Source: Fusobacterium sp. (GTDB lineage Bacteria > Fusobacteriota > Fusobacteriia > Fusobacteriales > Fusobacteriaceae). Taken from it: a stretch of 49,706 bases of DNA. The stretch lies in the NCBI GenBank assembly GCA_019410665.1, contig DXSD01000003.1:1-49706 (forward strand), in the 5' to 3' direction. Under the pieces are notes generated by a model. That model ran no database searches. It saw only the letters and a list, made by a program, of their open reading frames with translations, and was not told the DNA's origin. The translations under genes and the position numbers were made by a program. Shown piece by piece: positions 16,091 to 24,738 of this stretch; the first letter of the stretch is position 1, and each line of letters starts with the position of its first letter.

Positions 16091-17398
16091 ATGAATAAAG
16101 AACTTACACCTAAAAAAATTGTAGAGGAATTGAATAGATATATTGTTTCTCAAGAGGAAGCTAAAAAAAATGTAGCCATCTCTTTGAGAAATAGAGATAG
16201 AAGAAAAATGATAACTGATGAAAACTTAAGAAAGGAGATTACTCCTAAAAATATTATATTAATAGGGTCTACTGGAGTTGGAAAAACAGAAATTGCTAGA
16301 AGAATAGCTAAAATAGCTAATGCTCCTTTTTTAAAAGTAGAAGCTACTAAATATACTGAAGTTGGATATGTTGGTAAAGATGTAGAGAGTATTATAAAGG
16401 ATTTAGTTGCTCTTACATATAGAAAGATGAAAGAGGAGAAATATGAAGCTTTAAGAGAGAGCTCTATGGAAATTGCCATAGATAGAGTGGCTAAGATTTT
16501 AAAACCTTATGACTCTTTAAATGATGATGAAAAAGAGAAGATAAAAGAGGACATTGTTAAAGGAAAATATGATGAAATAGAGATAGAAATAGATAAACCT
16601 AAAAGAGATGAGGGATTACCTATTATAGAGGTAGTATCTGGTGGAGAAGATATTGGTAATTTTATTGATCAGATGATGTCAACTCTTCCTGGTAAATTAA
16701 GAAAAATGACAACAAGTGTAAAAAATGCTATATCTATATTTTTAGATGAAGAGGTTGAGAAAAAAATAGACTTAGACTCACTAGCTTTTGAAGTAGTGGA
16801 AAATGTAGAAAATAATGGTATTATCTTTATTGACGAGATAGATAAGATCACTGAAAGAGAGGGAAGTGGAAAGGGTGATGTTTCTAGACAGGGAGTACAA
16901 AGAGATATTCTACCAATAGTTGAAGGAAGTACAATCATGACAAAATATGGTCCTGTTAAAACTGATCATATTCTTTTTATAGCTGCTGGAGCTTTCTCTC
17001 AAAGTTCTCCTTCAGATCTTATGCCTGAACTTCAAGGAAGATTTCCTATCAGAGTTAAATTAAAAAATCTTGAAAAAGAGGATTTTATTAAGATATTAAC
17101 AGATGTAGAATATAATCTACTTGATCAATATAAGGCTATGTTAGCAGTAGATAATGTAGAGCTTAATTTTACAAAGGGAGCTATTGAAAAGATTGCTGAG
17201 ATTACTACAATTCAAAATGAAAAAATTGAAAATCTTGGTGCTAGAAGATTAGCTTCTGTTGTTGAAGAACTTTTAAGGGATATTATGTTTGAAGCTCCAT
17301 TTAAAAAGAAAGAGAAAATAACTATAGATCTTAATTTCATCAAAAAGATATTTAAGAAAGATGAAAATGATGAAAATTTAGATAAATTTATTCTGTAG
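16091..17398 (+). CDS. hslU: ATP-dependent protease ATPase subunit HslU
   Basis: A 435-residue AAA+ unfoldase that feeds substrates to the HslV peptidase. Walker A GSTGVGKT (59-66), pore loop GYVG (92-95) and Walker B IIFIDEI (244-250) are intact, and the I-domain lies between about 110 and 230. The C-terminus ends in KFIL, close to the RFIL tail that docks into HslV, so a partner should exist. No hslV is next to it or anywhere in this window, although the two are usually adjacent. ATG at 16091 follows AAGGAGAG. Last gene of the comEC-M50-yigZ-hslU run. Confidence 0.92.
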   Translation: MNKELTPKKIVEELNRYIVSQEEAKKNVAISLRNRDRRKMITDENLRKEITPKNIILIGSTGVGKTEIARRIAKIANAPFLKVEATKYTEVGYVGKDVESIIKDLVALTYRKMKEEKYEALRESSMEIAIDRVAKILKPYDSLNDDEKEKIKEDIVKGKYDEIEIEIDKPKRDEGLPIIEVVSGGEDIGNFIDQMMSTLPGKLRKMTTSVKNAISIFLDEEVEKKIDLDSLAFEVVENVENNGIIFIDEIDKITEREGSGKGDVSRQGVQRDILPIVEGSTIMTKYGPVKTDHILFIAAGAFSQSSPSDLMPELQGRFPIRVKLKNLEKEDFIKILTDVEYNLLDQYKAMLAVDNVELNFTKGAIEKIAEITTIQNEKIENLGARRLASVVEELLRDIMFEAPFKKKEKITIDLNFIKKIFKKDENDENLDKFIL

Positions 17399-17532
17399 TA
17401 ATAAAGTATAAGCTGTTTTATTTATAACACATGTATTTTTTATATTTCATAATTTTTTGTATTTTTTTCAAAAAAATATATTTTTATGAAATTTTGTCAC
17501 ATATTTGTCACAATACAATGGTATTATTATAG

Positions 17533-17604
17533 CATAAAATCTTTCCCCAAGATGTTTTATATAGTGAGAAAAGGGCTTGAGTAATCAAGCCCTTTTCTTA
17601 TTAT
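17533..17604 (+). ncRNA. Candidate small RNA B (sibling of 7225-7300)
   Basis: Shares AATCTTTCCCCAA and TTTTATATAG with small RNA A, together with upstream sequence from 17501 (TTTGTCACAAT and ATGGTATTA). It ends in a 13-bp stem (17568-17580 with 17585-17597) closed by a GTAA tetraloop, with the tail TTATTATT. In this copy the C-rich stretch can sit in the loop of a small ATCTT/AAGAT hairpin. Just upstream, TTTGTCACA occurs twice with an 11-base period (from 17494 and 17505). The gene lies 135 bases after hslU and ends beside repeat family 2. The 5' end is uncertain. Confidence 0.62.
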
Positions 17605-17608
17605 TCAG

Positions 17609-17828
17609 AGAACTATTCAGTTATTATCCAACTAAAGAAAACTCGAAGAATTGTGTAATTTATGAAGAGAAGTTAGATTAACTCAGCGAAATCAAACGCT
17701 AAAAAATGCAATAAGTCAAAGACTTAACCCTTGCATTTTTAGTGAGATGAGCCATAGTTAATCAACTTCTTGGAATATGGAGCAATTCTTAGTTTTCTTC
17801 TTAAGAGATAAAATACCTAAGTGGTTAC
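17609..17828. repeat. Repeat family 2, full copy (220-bp palindromic element)
   Basis: The whole segment is one long imperfect inverted repeat. The left arm from 17609 (AACTATTCAGTTATT...AAAGAAAACT...GAAGAATTG) matches the reverse complement of the right arm ending at 17828. The centre is a nested hairpin: CTAAAAAATGCAA with TTGCATTTTTAG, enclosing TAAGTC and GACTTA. No coding potential. The right end stops one base before the ROK stop codon, so the RNA would form a large hairpin after that gene. A terminal fragment of the same family is at 11330-11368. Confidence 0.8.
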
Positions 17829-17829
17829 A

Positions 17830-18984
17830 TTATTTAAACAACATATAATTTGTTAAAGCTAGTGGTGCTATATCATAGATCTTTTCAAAAAATTCAGATC
17901 TCTTAATTTGATAGTTTTGCTCATCTAAAGTCAATTTTTTTATCTCACTTAGCATACTTGTAAATATATAATCACTTTGAAATAAATCTCCATATATAAT
18001 TATTTTTTCAGGATTTATTACTGAGATTATCATATCCAAAGCATGAGCTATATAATGAAGAGCTTCCATAGTAATATTCAAACTTACCATATCTTTCTCT
18101 TCTACCCCTTTAATTATATCTTTTATTTTAAGCATACCATCTTTATCTAAGATTTTTTTCAAAGAACTATACTGATTATTTATTTTTATACTTGCTACTA
18201 CTTTTTTTATTATTGCTCTATTTGAAACCTCTGTCTCTAAACATCCTCTTTTTCCACATGAACATTTTTCTAAACTATTTCTTTTTACTACCATATGTCC
18301 TAACTCTCCAGACATAGAACCATAACCATGATATAGCATATTATTCAGATAGATACTTCCTCCAACCCCATCTTCAACATTTAAAACAACAAAATTGTTA
18401 TTTTCCTTACATAAACCATAGACCTTTTCAGCTAGTGCCATAGCTCTAACATCATTTTCAAGTAGAACTCTTTTATTAAATCTTTTACTGAATCTTTCAA
18501 CAATAGGAATATTTTTAGTATTGTAGTGTGGGGAAAATATAGAAACTCCTCTCTCACTATCTACCAGTCCATTCATAACCACAGATATTATATTTATATC
18601 TAAATTTTTCTCCAGTATTCTCCCAATTATTTTTTCACTTTCCCCTATTATATCTCCACCTAAGTCACTAACTCTAAATCTTTTACTGAAAAAAACTTCC
18701 CCATTTATATCTCCAATATTCATTTGAACAAAGGTAGGAGCAAAATATACTCCCAAAACCCTTCCTATCTTTTCTCTATTTAAAGTCAAAAGTAGTGGTT
18801 TTCTTCCTCCAGTAGACTTTCCCTCTCTCTCCTCTAAAATTATCTTGTCCTCTAAAAACTCACTTACAATCTTTCCAACAGCTGCTGGAGTAATTCCAAA
18901 TCTTCTAGATATCTCTATCCTTGAAATCCCATCTTCCTCTTTTATTAGTTCCAATATCTGTAACTTTACATTCTCTTTTTTCAA
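17830..18984 (-). CDS. ROK-family transcriptional regulator of the galactose operon
   Basis: A 384-residue repressor of the NagC/XylR type. An N-terminal winged helix (GISRIEISRRFGITPAAVGKIV, read as two helices, about residues 19-40) is followed by a ROK sugar-kinase fold with the ATP/sugar-site glycines and the zinc motif CSCGKRGCLE (about 243-252). The start is a TTG at 18984 with GGAGG eight bases upstream; no ATG fits. It diverges from galK across a 178-bp gap holding an inverted repeat, so it most likely represses galKTE and perhaps itself, with galactose or a derivative as inducer (inference). Confidence 0.87.
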   Translation of the reverse strand: MKKENVKLQILELIKEEDGISRIEISRRFGITPAAVGKIVSEFLEDKIILEEREGKSTGGRKPLLLTLNREKIGRVLGVYFAPTFVQMNIGDINGEVFFSKRFRVSDLGGDIIGESEKIIGRILEKNLDINIISVVMNGLVDSERGVSIFSPHYNTKNIPIVERFSKRFNKRVLLENDVRAMALAEKVYGLCKENNNFVVLNVEDGVGGSIYLNNMLYHGYGSMSGELGHMVVKRNSLEKCSCGKRGCLETEVSNRAIIKKVVASIKINNQYSSLKKILDKDGMLKIKDIIKGVEEKDMVSLNITMEALHYIAHALDMIISVINPEKIIIYGDLFQSDYIFTSMLSEIKKLTLDEQNYQIKRSEFFEKIYDIAPLALTNYMLFK

Positions 18985-19018
18985 GCCTTACTCCTCCAAT
19001 CTATTTTATATTAACTAT

Positions 19019-19047
19019 ATTTTACAAAATTTTTTTGAATTTGCCAA
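19019..19047 (-). promoter_or_regulatory. Promoter of the ROK regulator gene
   Basis: On the minus strand TTGGCA (19042-19047), a 17-base spacer and TAAAAT (19019-19024). The -35 box overlaps the edge of the inverted repeat at 19046-19074, which would allow autoregulation. Confidence 0.65.
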
Positions 19048-19074
19048 ACTTATTTTATTAAGTTAAATAAGTTT
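19046..19074. promoter_or_regulatory. Inverted repeat, probable ROK operator
   Basis: AAACTTATTT (19046-19055) and AAATAAGTTT (19065-19074) are perfect inverted 10-mers separated by nine bases, between the divergent ROK and galK genes and between their promoters. ROK repressors of the XylR/NagC type commonly bind such A/T-rich dyads. Binding is inferred from position and shape. Confidence 0.7.
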
Positions 19075-19096
19075 CTGTTTTTTTAATCTTTTTAAC

Positions 19097-19124
19097 TTGA
19101 TAAAATATAAAAATATTATATACT
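19097..19124 (+). promoter_or_regulatory. Promoter of galKTE
   Basis: TTGATA (19097-19102), a 16-base spacer and TATACT (19119-19124), about 38 bases before the galK ATG and 22 bases after the inverted repeat. Confidence 0.65.
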
Positions 19125-19162
19125 AGTGATAGGTAATTAGATATTTTAATCGGAGGTTATAC

Positions 19163-20338
19163 ATGATACAAGATTTAATAAAAGAATTTAAAAGAATTTT
19201 TAACTATGAAGGAAAGGTAGAAGCTTTCTTTTCACCTGGTAGAGTAAATCTTATTGGAGAGCATACTGACTATAATGGTGGTTTTGTTTTCCCATGTGCT
19301 CTTGATTTTGGAACTTATGGTATTGCAGTAAAAAGAGACGACAATAAATTTAGAATGTACTCATTAAACTTTGTAAAAGAGGGAGTAAAAGAGTTTTCTT
19401 TAGATGAGTTAGTTTATAAAAAAGAGGATAACTGGGCTAACTATCCAAAGGGAGTTATTAAAACTTTTATAGATGCTGGTTTTAAAATTGATTCTGGATT
19501 TGATATTTTAATAAACGGAACTATCCCTAATGGTGCTGGACTTTCATCTTCTGCCTCTTTAGAGTTATTAACATCTGTTGTTTTAAAAGATTTCTTTAAT
19601 TTAGATGTAGATATGGTAGAGATGGTAAAATTATCTCAAAAAGCAGAAAATCAATTTATCGGAGTAAATTGTGGAATAATGGACCAATTTGCTATTGGAA
19701 TGGGTAAAAAAGATCATGCAATCTTACTTGATTGTAACTCTTTAAACTATCAATATGCTCCTATCTCTTTAAATGGTGCTTCAGTTGTTATTGCTAATAC
19801 TAACAAAAAAAGAGGACTTGCTGATTCAAAATATAATGAGAGAAGAGCTTCATGTGAAGCTGCTGTAAAAGTTTTAAACGAAAATGGAATAGATATTAAA
19901 TATCTAGGAGAGCTTTCAGTAGAGAGATTTAATGAAGTAAAACACTTTATAACTGATGAAGAGCAATTAAAAAGAGCTACTCATGCAGTAACTGAAAATG
20001 CTAGAACTGTAGAAGCTGTACAAAAATTAAAAGAGGGAGATATTAAAGCTTTTGGTGAGCTTATGAATGGTTCTCATATCTCTTTAAGAGATGACTATGA
20101 AGTTACAGGATTTGAGCTTGATTCTTTAGTTGAAGCTGCTTGGGAAGCTGAAGGAGTAATTGGAGCTCGTATGACAGGAGCTGGATTTGGAGGATGTACA
20201 GTTAGTATCGTTAAAGATGAAAATGTAGCTGACTTTATAAAATCAGTTGGAGAGAAATATACTGCTAAAACAGGACTTGTAGCTGACTTCTATGTTGCTA
20301 AAATTGGAGATGGAAGTAGAAAGTTAGGTGAATTTTAA
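19163..20338 (+). CDS. galK: Galactokinase
   Basis: A 391-residue GHMP kinase that phosphorylates galactose to galactose 1-phosphate, the first step of the Leloir pathway. The galactokinase signature GRVNLIGEHTDYNGG (about residues 27-41), the phosphate loop PNGAGLSSSASLE (about 121-133) and the C-terminal GARMTGAGFGGCT are intact, and the length is standard. ATG follows CGGAGG. The stop TAA shares its last base with the galT ATG, so the genes are translationally coupled. Confidence 0.96.
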   Translation: MIQDLIKEFKRIFNYEGKVEAFFSPGRVNLIGEHTDYNGGFVFPCALDFGTYGIAVKRDDNKFRMYSLNFVKEGVKEFSLDELVYKKEDNWANYPKGVIKTFIDAGFKIDSGFDILINGTIPNGAGLSSSASLELLTSVVLKDFFNLDVDMVEMVKLSQKAENQFIGVNCGIMDQFAIGMGKKDHAILLDCNSLNYQYAPISLNGASVVIANTNKKRGLADSKYNERRASCEAAVKVLNENGIDIKYLGELSVERFNEVKHFITDEEQLKRATHAVTENARTVEAVQKLKEGDIKAFGELMNGSHISLRDDYEVTGFELDSLVEAAWEAEGVIGARMTGAGFGGCTVSIVKDENVADFIKSVGEKYTAKTGLVADFYVAKIGDGSRKLGEF

Positions 20339-21858
20339 TGAATATATTTAAGGATATAAAACTTTTACTTGCCTTTGCTTTAAAAAACAATTTAATAGGT
20401 AAGTATGATAAAATAATAGCTAGAAATGAGATTTTACATCTTTTAAAAATAGATGAGTGGGAGGATGTTGAGTTTTCAGAGGAGGAAATTCCTGAGTACC
20501 CAACTGAAATCCTTAATAGAATTTGTAACTATGCAGTGGAAAAAGGTATCTTAGAAGATACTATCACTATGAGAGATCTTTTTGATACTGAAATAATGGG
20601 AAAATTAACTCCTACTGCTACTCAAATTATAGATAAATTTGAAAAAATCTCTCAAGAAAAAGGAGTAGAAGAAGCAACTAATTTCTATTATGATTTTGCA
20701 CAAAAATCTAACTATATTAGAAGTGATAGAATAGCTAAGAATATGCACTGGTATTCTGCTACTGAATATGGTGATATGGAAATAACAGTAAATCTTTCTA
20801 AACCTGAAAAAGATCCTAGAGATATAGCAAAAGAGAGATTAATGCCACAGTCTTCATACCCAAAATGCCTACTTTGTTATGAGAATGTGGGATACTCTGG
20901 TAGGGTAAATCATCCTGCACGTCAAAATCACAGAGTTATTCCACTAACTCTAACAAACGAGCCTTGGTTTATTCAATATTCTCCATATGTATATTACAAT
21001 GAACATACTATTGTATTCTCTGGAGAGCACAGACCTATGAGAATTACTAAGGAAGCTTTAGATAGACTTACAAGTTTTACTGAGCAACTTCCTCACTACT
21101 TCTTAGGTTCAAATGCAGATTTACCAATAGTTGGAGGATCTATATTAAGTCATGACCACTATCAAGGTGGACACCACGAATTCCCTATGGCTAAAGCTGT
21201 TGTAGAGAAAAATATTACTTTCAAAGGTTATGAAGATATCACAGCTGGAATTGTAAAATGGCCTATGTCTGTAATTAGAATTAATGGAAAAGATAGATTA
21301 AAACTTGTAGAGTTGGCTGATAAAATTTTAAAAGCTTGGAGAGAGTATAGCGATGAGTCACTTGGAATATTTGCTTATACTAATGATACTCCGCACAATA
21401 CAGTTACTCCAATAGCTAGAAGAAGAGGAGAAAACTTTGAACTAGATTTAGTTCTTAGAAATAATAGAACAAGTGAAGAACATCCACTTGGAATCTTCCA
21501 CCCTCATGCTGATGTTCATAATATCAAAAAAGAAAATATCGGACTTATTGAGGTAATGGGACTTGCTGTATTACCTGGAAGATTAAAAGAGGAATTAGAA
21601 CTTTTAAGTAAATATGTAGTTGAAGCTGACTATGAAGATAAGATTAAAAATGATAGTAAAGTGGAAAAACATTTAGAGTGGATAAAAAATATTATGAAAA
21701 AACATGAAAATATATCTTCTCAAAATGCTCATGATATATTAAAATCTGAAGTAGGAATTACTTTCTCAAGAGTTCTTGAAGATGCTGGAGTATATAAAAG
21801 AGATGAGAAAGGACAAGCTGGTTTAATAAGATTTGTTGACCATGTAAATAGTATTTAA
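20338..21858 (+). CDS. galT: UDP-glucose-hexose-1-phosphate uridylyltransferase, class II
   Basis: A 506-residue enzyme of the long (GalT2, Gram-positive) class, which exchanges galactose 1-phosphate with UDP-glucose to give UDP-galactose and glucose 1-phosphate. Typical stretches are YPKCLLCYENVGYSGR, HPARQNHRVIPLTL and SILSHDHYQGGHHEFPM. Class II enzymes share no strong similarity with the histidine-triad E. coli GalT, so the length and these blocks support the call. It overlaps galK by one base and lies 18 bases before galE. Confidence 0.95.
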   Translation: MNIFKDIKLLLAFALKNNLIGKYDKIIARNEILHLLKIDEWEDVEFSEEEIPEYPTEILNRICNYAVEKGILEDTITMRDLFDTEIMGKLTPTATQIIDKFEKISQEKGVEEATNFYYDFAQKSNYIRSDRIAKNMHWYSATEYGDMEITVNLSKPEKDPRDIAKERLMPQSSYPKCLLCYENVGYSGRVNHPARQNHRVIPLTLTNEPWFIQYSPYVYYNEHTIVFSGEHRPMRITKEALDRLTSFTEQLPHYFLGSNADLPIVGGSILSHDHYQGGHHEFPMAKAVVEKNITFKGYEDITAGIVKWPMSVIRINGKDRLKLVELADKILKAWREYSDESLGIFAYTNDTPHNTVTPIARRRGENFELDLVLRNNRTSEEHPLGIFHPHADVHNIKKENIGLIEVMGLAVLPGRLKEELELLSKYVVEADYEDKIKNDSKVEKHLEWIKNIMKKHENISSQNAHDILKSEVGITFSRVLEDAGVYKRDEKGQAGLIRFVDHVNSI

Positions 21859-21876
21859 TTTTAAGGAGGCTGTAAA

Positions 21877-22866
21877 ATGGCAGTATTAGTATGTGGAGGA
21901 GCTGGTTACATAGGAAGTCATGTAACTAGAGCTTTAATAGATAGTGGAGAAGAGGTTATAGTTTTAGATAACCTTATAACAGGACATGTAGATGCAGTTC
22001 ATGAGAAGGCAAAACTTGTTCTTGGAGATTTAAGAGATGAGGAGTTTTTAGATAAAGTTTTTACAGATAATAAAATTGAAGGAGTTATCGACTTTGCTGC
22101 TTTCTCTCTTGTTGGAGAAAGTATGACTGAACCATTAAAATATTTTGAAAATAACTTCTATGGAACTCTTTGCTTATTAAAAGCTATGAGAAAGCACAAT
22201 GTTAAAAACATAGTTTTCTCTTCAACAGCAGCAACTTATGGGGAGCCAGAAAACATCCCTATATTAGAAACTGATAGAACTTTCCCAACTAATCCATATG
22301 GAGAGAGTAAGTTAGCAGTAGAAAAAATGATGAAATGGTGTGATGTAGCTTATGGAATAAAATATACAGCACTTAGATATTTTAACGTTGCTGGAGCTCA
22401 TCCTACTGGAGAGATTGGAGAGGATCATAATCCTGAAAGTCATCTTATCCCTATTATTTTACAAGTTGCTCTTGGAAAAAGAGAAAGTATAGGAATCTAT
22501 GGAGATGACTATCCAACTGCAGATGGTACTTGTATAAGAGACTATATCCATGTAATGGACTTAGCTGATGCTCATATACTTGCTTTAAAAAGACTTTACA
22601 ATGGTGGAGAAAGTACAGTATTTAATTTAGGAAATGGAGAAGGATTCTCAGTTAAAGAAGTTATTGAAGTTACTAGAAAAGTAACAGGACATCCTATTCC
22701 AGCTGTAGTATCACCAAGAAGAGCTGGAGACCCTGCAAAACTTGTAGCTACTTCAGAAAAGGCTATGAGAGAGTTAAATTGGAAACCTAAATATAACTCT
22801 TTAGAGAAAATTATTGAAACAGCTTGGAACTGGCATAAAAATCATCCTAATGGATATGAAGACTAA
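21877..22866 (+). CDS. galE: UDP-glucose 4-epimerase
   Basis: A 329-residue short-chain dehydrogenase-type epimerase interconverting UDP-galactose and UDP-glucose with bound NAD. The Rossmann motif GGAGYIGSH (about residues 7-15), the catalytic S/T region VFSSTAATYG and the YxxxK motif YGESK (about 148-152) are all present. The length is normal. It follows galT with AAGGAGG before its ATG and is the last gene of the operon, ended by the terminator at 22880-22940. It may also supply UDP-galactose for surface sugars. Confidence 0.95.
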   Translation: MAVLVCGGAGYIGSHVTRALIDSGEEVIVLDNLITGHVDAVHEKAKLVLGDLRDEEFLDKVFTDNKIEGVIDFAAFSLVGESMTEPLKYFENNFYGTLCLLKAMRKHNVKNIVFSSTAATYGEPENIPILETDRTFPTNPYGESKLAVEKMMKWCDVAYGIKYTALRYFNVAGAHPTGEIGEDHNPESHLIPIILQVALGKRESIGIYGDDYPTADGTCIRDYIHVMDLADAHILALKRLYNGGESTVFNLGNGEGFSVKEVIEVTRKVTGHPIPAVVSPRRAGDPAKLVATSEKAMRELNWKPKYNSLEKIIETAWNWHKNHPNGYED

Positions 22867-22879
22867 AAATAATTAAGTT

Positions 22880-22940
22880 AAAAAGAGGTATCAATCACTT
22901 CCACCTTCTCTTATTATCTGATTGATACCTCTTTTTTTAT
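22880..22940. terminator. Bidirectional terminator between galE and proS
   Basis: An 18-bp perfect stem (22880-22897 with 22919-22936) built from AAAAAGAGGTATCAATCA and its complement, loop of 21 bases. It has T residues at the end on the plus strand and A residues at the start, so it can end transcription from both convergent operons. Confidence 0.88.
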
Positions 22941-22947
22941 TACTCTC

Positions 22948-24657
22948 TTAATATTGTTTCATTAATTCTCTAACTTTAGAGATAACTTCATCTTTAGATA
23001 TTTCAAAAGTTTCTCCAGTTTTTCTTATTTTTAACTCTACAATTCCCTCAGCAGCTTTTTTACCACAGATTACTTTAAATGGGAATCCAATAAGGTCTGC
23101 ATCTTTAAACTTGAATCCAGGTCTCTCATCTCTATCATCAATCATTGTATCTATTCCATCATCTAATAGAGCATTGTATAACTCTTCAGCAAGAGCAACT
23201 TGCCCAGCATCTTTCATATTAGCAGGAATTACATCTACTACATATGGAGCTATTGCAGATGGCCAAACAATTCCAAACTCATCATTATTTTGCTCAATAG
23301 CAGAAGCAAGAGTTCTAGAAACTCCTATTCCATAACATCCCATTATAATTGGGTGAGTTATACCTTTCTCATCTATAAATGTAGCCTCTAATTTCTCAGA
23401 ATATTTAGTTCCAAGTTTAAATATGTGTCCTACTTCTATTCCTCTAGCAGAAGCAAGAGTTCCTCCACATTTTTCACAAACATGTCCAGGTTTTACAGTT
23501 TTAACATCTTTTACTATGTCAGCTTTATAATCTCTACCATAGTTTACATTTACATAGTGAGTATCAACTTTATTTCCACCAGCTGTATGGTTAGTAATTT
23601 CAAGTACAGTATCATCAGCTACTACTTTAATATCTCCTAACTCTATTCCAAATGGACCAATAAATCCTTTTACAAGTCCTTTAGCTTCTAATTGCTCATC
23701 AGTTAATAACTCAACTTCTATTGCATCTACTGCATTTTTAAGTTTAGTTTCATTAACTTCATAGTCTCCTCTAATTAAAACCATGTATATTTGATCTGTT
23801 CCCATATCTCTATACATCATAGCTTTAACAGTTCTCTCAACTGGAACTTTTAAATATTCTACTACATCTTCTATTTTAGATACATTTGGAGTATCAATTA
23901 ATTCAGCTATCTTTAACTCCTCTTTTTCAGCATGGAATACTTTACTTACAGCAGTTTCTACGTTTGCTGCATAGTCACAGCTCTCACAATAGATGATCTC
24001 ATCTTCTCCAGAGTCTGCTAATACGTGGAACTCTTTTGATCCACTTCCACCTATTGCTCCAGAGTCTGCTTCAACAGGTCTAAATTTTAAACCACAACTA
24101 GAGAAAATTCTCTTATATGTAGCTTCCATATTATCAAACTCTTCATCTAAAGACTCTCTTGTTGAGTGGAATGAGTAAGCATCTTTCATTATAAACTCTC
24201 TTCCTCTCATAAGTCCAAATCTAGGTCTGATTTCATCTCTAAATTTAGTTTGAATTTGGTATAAATTTAGTGGTAATTGCTTATATGATGCAACATCATT
24301 TCTTATAACATCAGTTACTACCTCTTCATGAGTTGGTCCTAATACGAAATCTCTTTTTGCTCTATCTTGTAATTTCATCATAAGAGGTCCCATTACTTCC
24401 CATCTTCCACTCTCTTTCCAAAGTTCAGCTGGTTGTAATACTGGCATAAATATCTCTTGAGCTCCTGCTCTATCCATCTCTCTTCTTACAATATTTTCTA
24501 CTTTTTTAAGAGCTTTTAATCCTAACGGTAGGTAAGTATACACTCCACTAGTTAATTTTTTAATCATTCCAGCTCTCAAAAGAAGTTTATGACTTGCTAT
24601 CTCAGCTTCTTTTGGAGTTTCTTTAAGTGTTTTAATATAACTCTTACTGAATCTCAT
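22948..24657 (-). CDS. proS: Prolyl-tRNA synthetase, bacterial type
   Basis: A 569-residue class II aminoacyl-tRNA synthetase. It opens with MRFSKSYIKTLKETPKEAE; motif 2 lies in the FRDEIRPRFGLMRGREFIMKD region (about residues 137-157), and the editing (INS) domain between about 220 and 400 fits the length of the bacterial type. A C-terminal anticodon-binding domain follows (DDGIDTMIDDRDERPGFKF). I chose ATG at 24657: the longer frame's ATG at 24669 is part of the TGGAGGA ribosome site. It has its own promoter (24691-24720) after recG. Confidence 0.95.
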   Translation of the reverse strand: MRFSKSYIKTLKETPKEAEIASHKLLLRAGMIKKLTSGVYTYLPLGLKALKKVENIVRREMDRAGAQEIFMPVLQPAELWKESGRWEVMGPLMMKLQDRAKRDFVLGPTHEEVVTDVIRNDVASYKQLPLNLYQIQTKFRDEIRPRFGLMRGREFIMKDAYSFHSTRESLDEEFDNMEATYKRIFSSCGLKFRPVEADSGAIGGSGSKEFHVLADSGEDEIIYCESCDYAANVETAVSKVFHAEKEELKIAELIDTPNVSKIEDVVEYLKVPVERTVKAMMYRDMGTDQIYMVLIRGDYEVNETKLKNAVDAIEVELLTDEQLEAKGLVKGFIGPFGIELGDIKVVADDTVLEITNHTAGGNKVDTHYVNVNYGRDYKADIVKDVKTVKPGHVCEKCGGTLASARGIEVGHIFKLGTKYSEKLEATFIDEKGITHPIIMGCYGIGVSRTLASAIEQNNDEFGIVWPSAIAPYVVDVIPANMKDAGQVALAEELYNALLDDGIDTMIDDRDERPGFKFKDADLIGFPFKVICGKKAAEGIVELKIRKTGETFEISKDEVISKVRELMKQY

Positions 24658-24690
24658 TTTTTCCTCCATTTAAATTTTATTTTACTCCAT

Positions 24691-24720
24691 ATTTTACCAC
24701 AAAATCCCTTATTTTGTCTA
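24691..24720 (-). promoter_or_regulatory. Promoter of proS
   Basis: On the minus strand TAGACA (24715-24720), an 18-base spacer and TAAAAT (24691-24696), in the 81-bp gap between recG and proS. Confidence 0.6.
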
Positions 24721-24738
24721 AATAATTTTAAAAATAAA

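Noticed and set aside
17399..17500. Gene in the gap after hslU
   Set aside because: Only AT-rich sequence without a ribosome site or frame before the small-RNA upstream block.
23111..24178. Rightward open frames inside proS
   Set aside because: Antisense to conserved synthetase sequence, no ribosome sites, biased composition.
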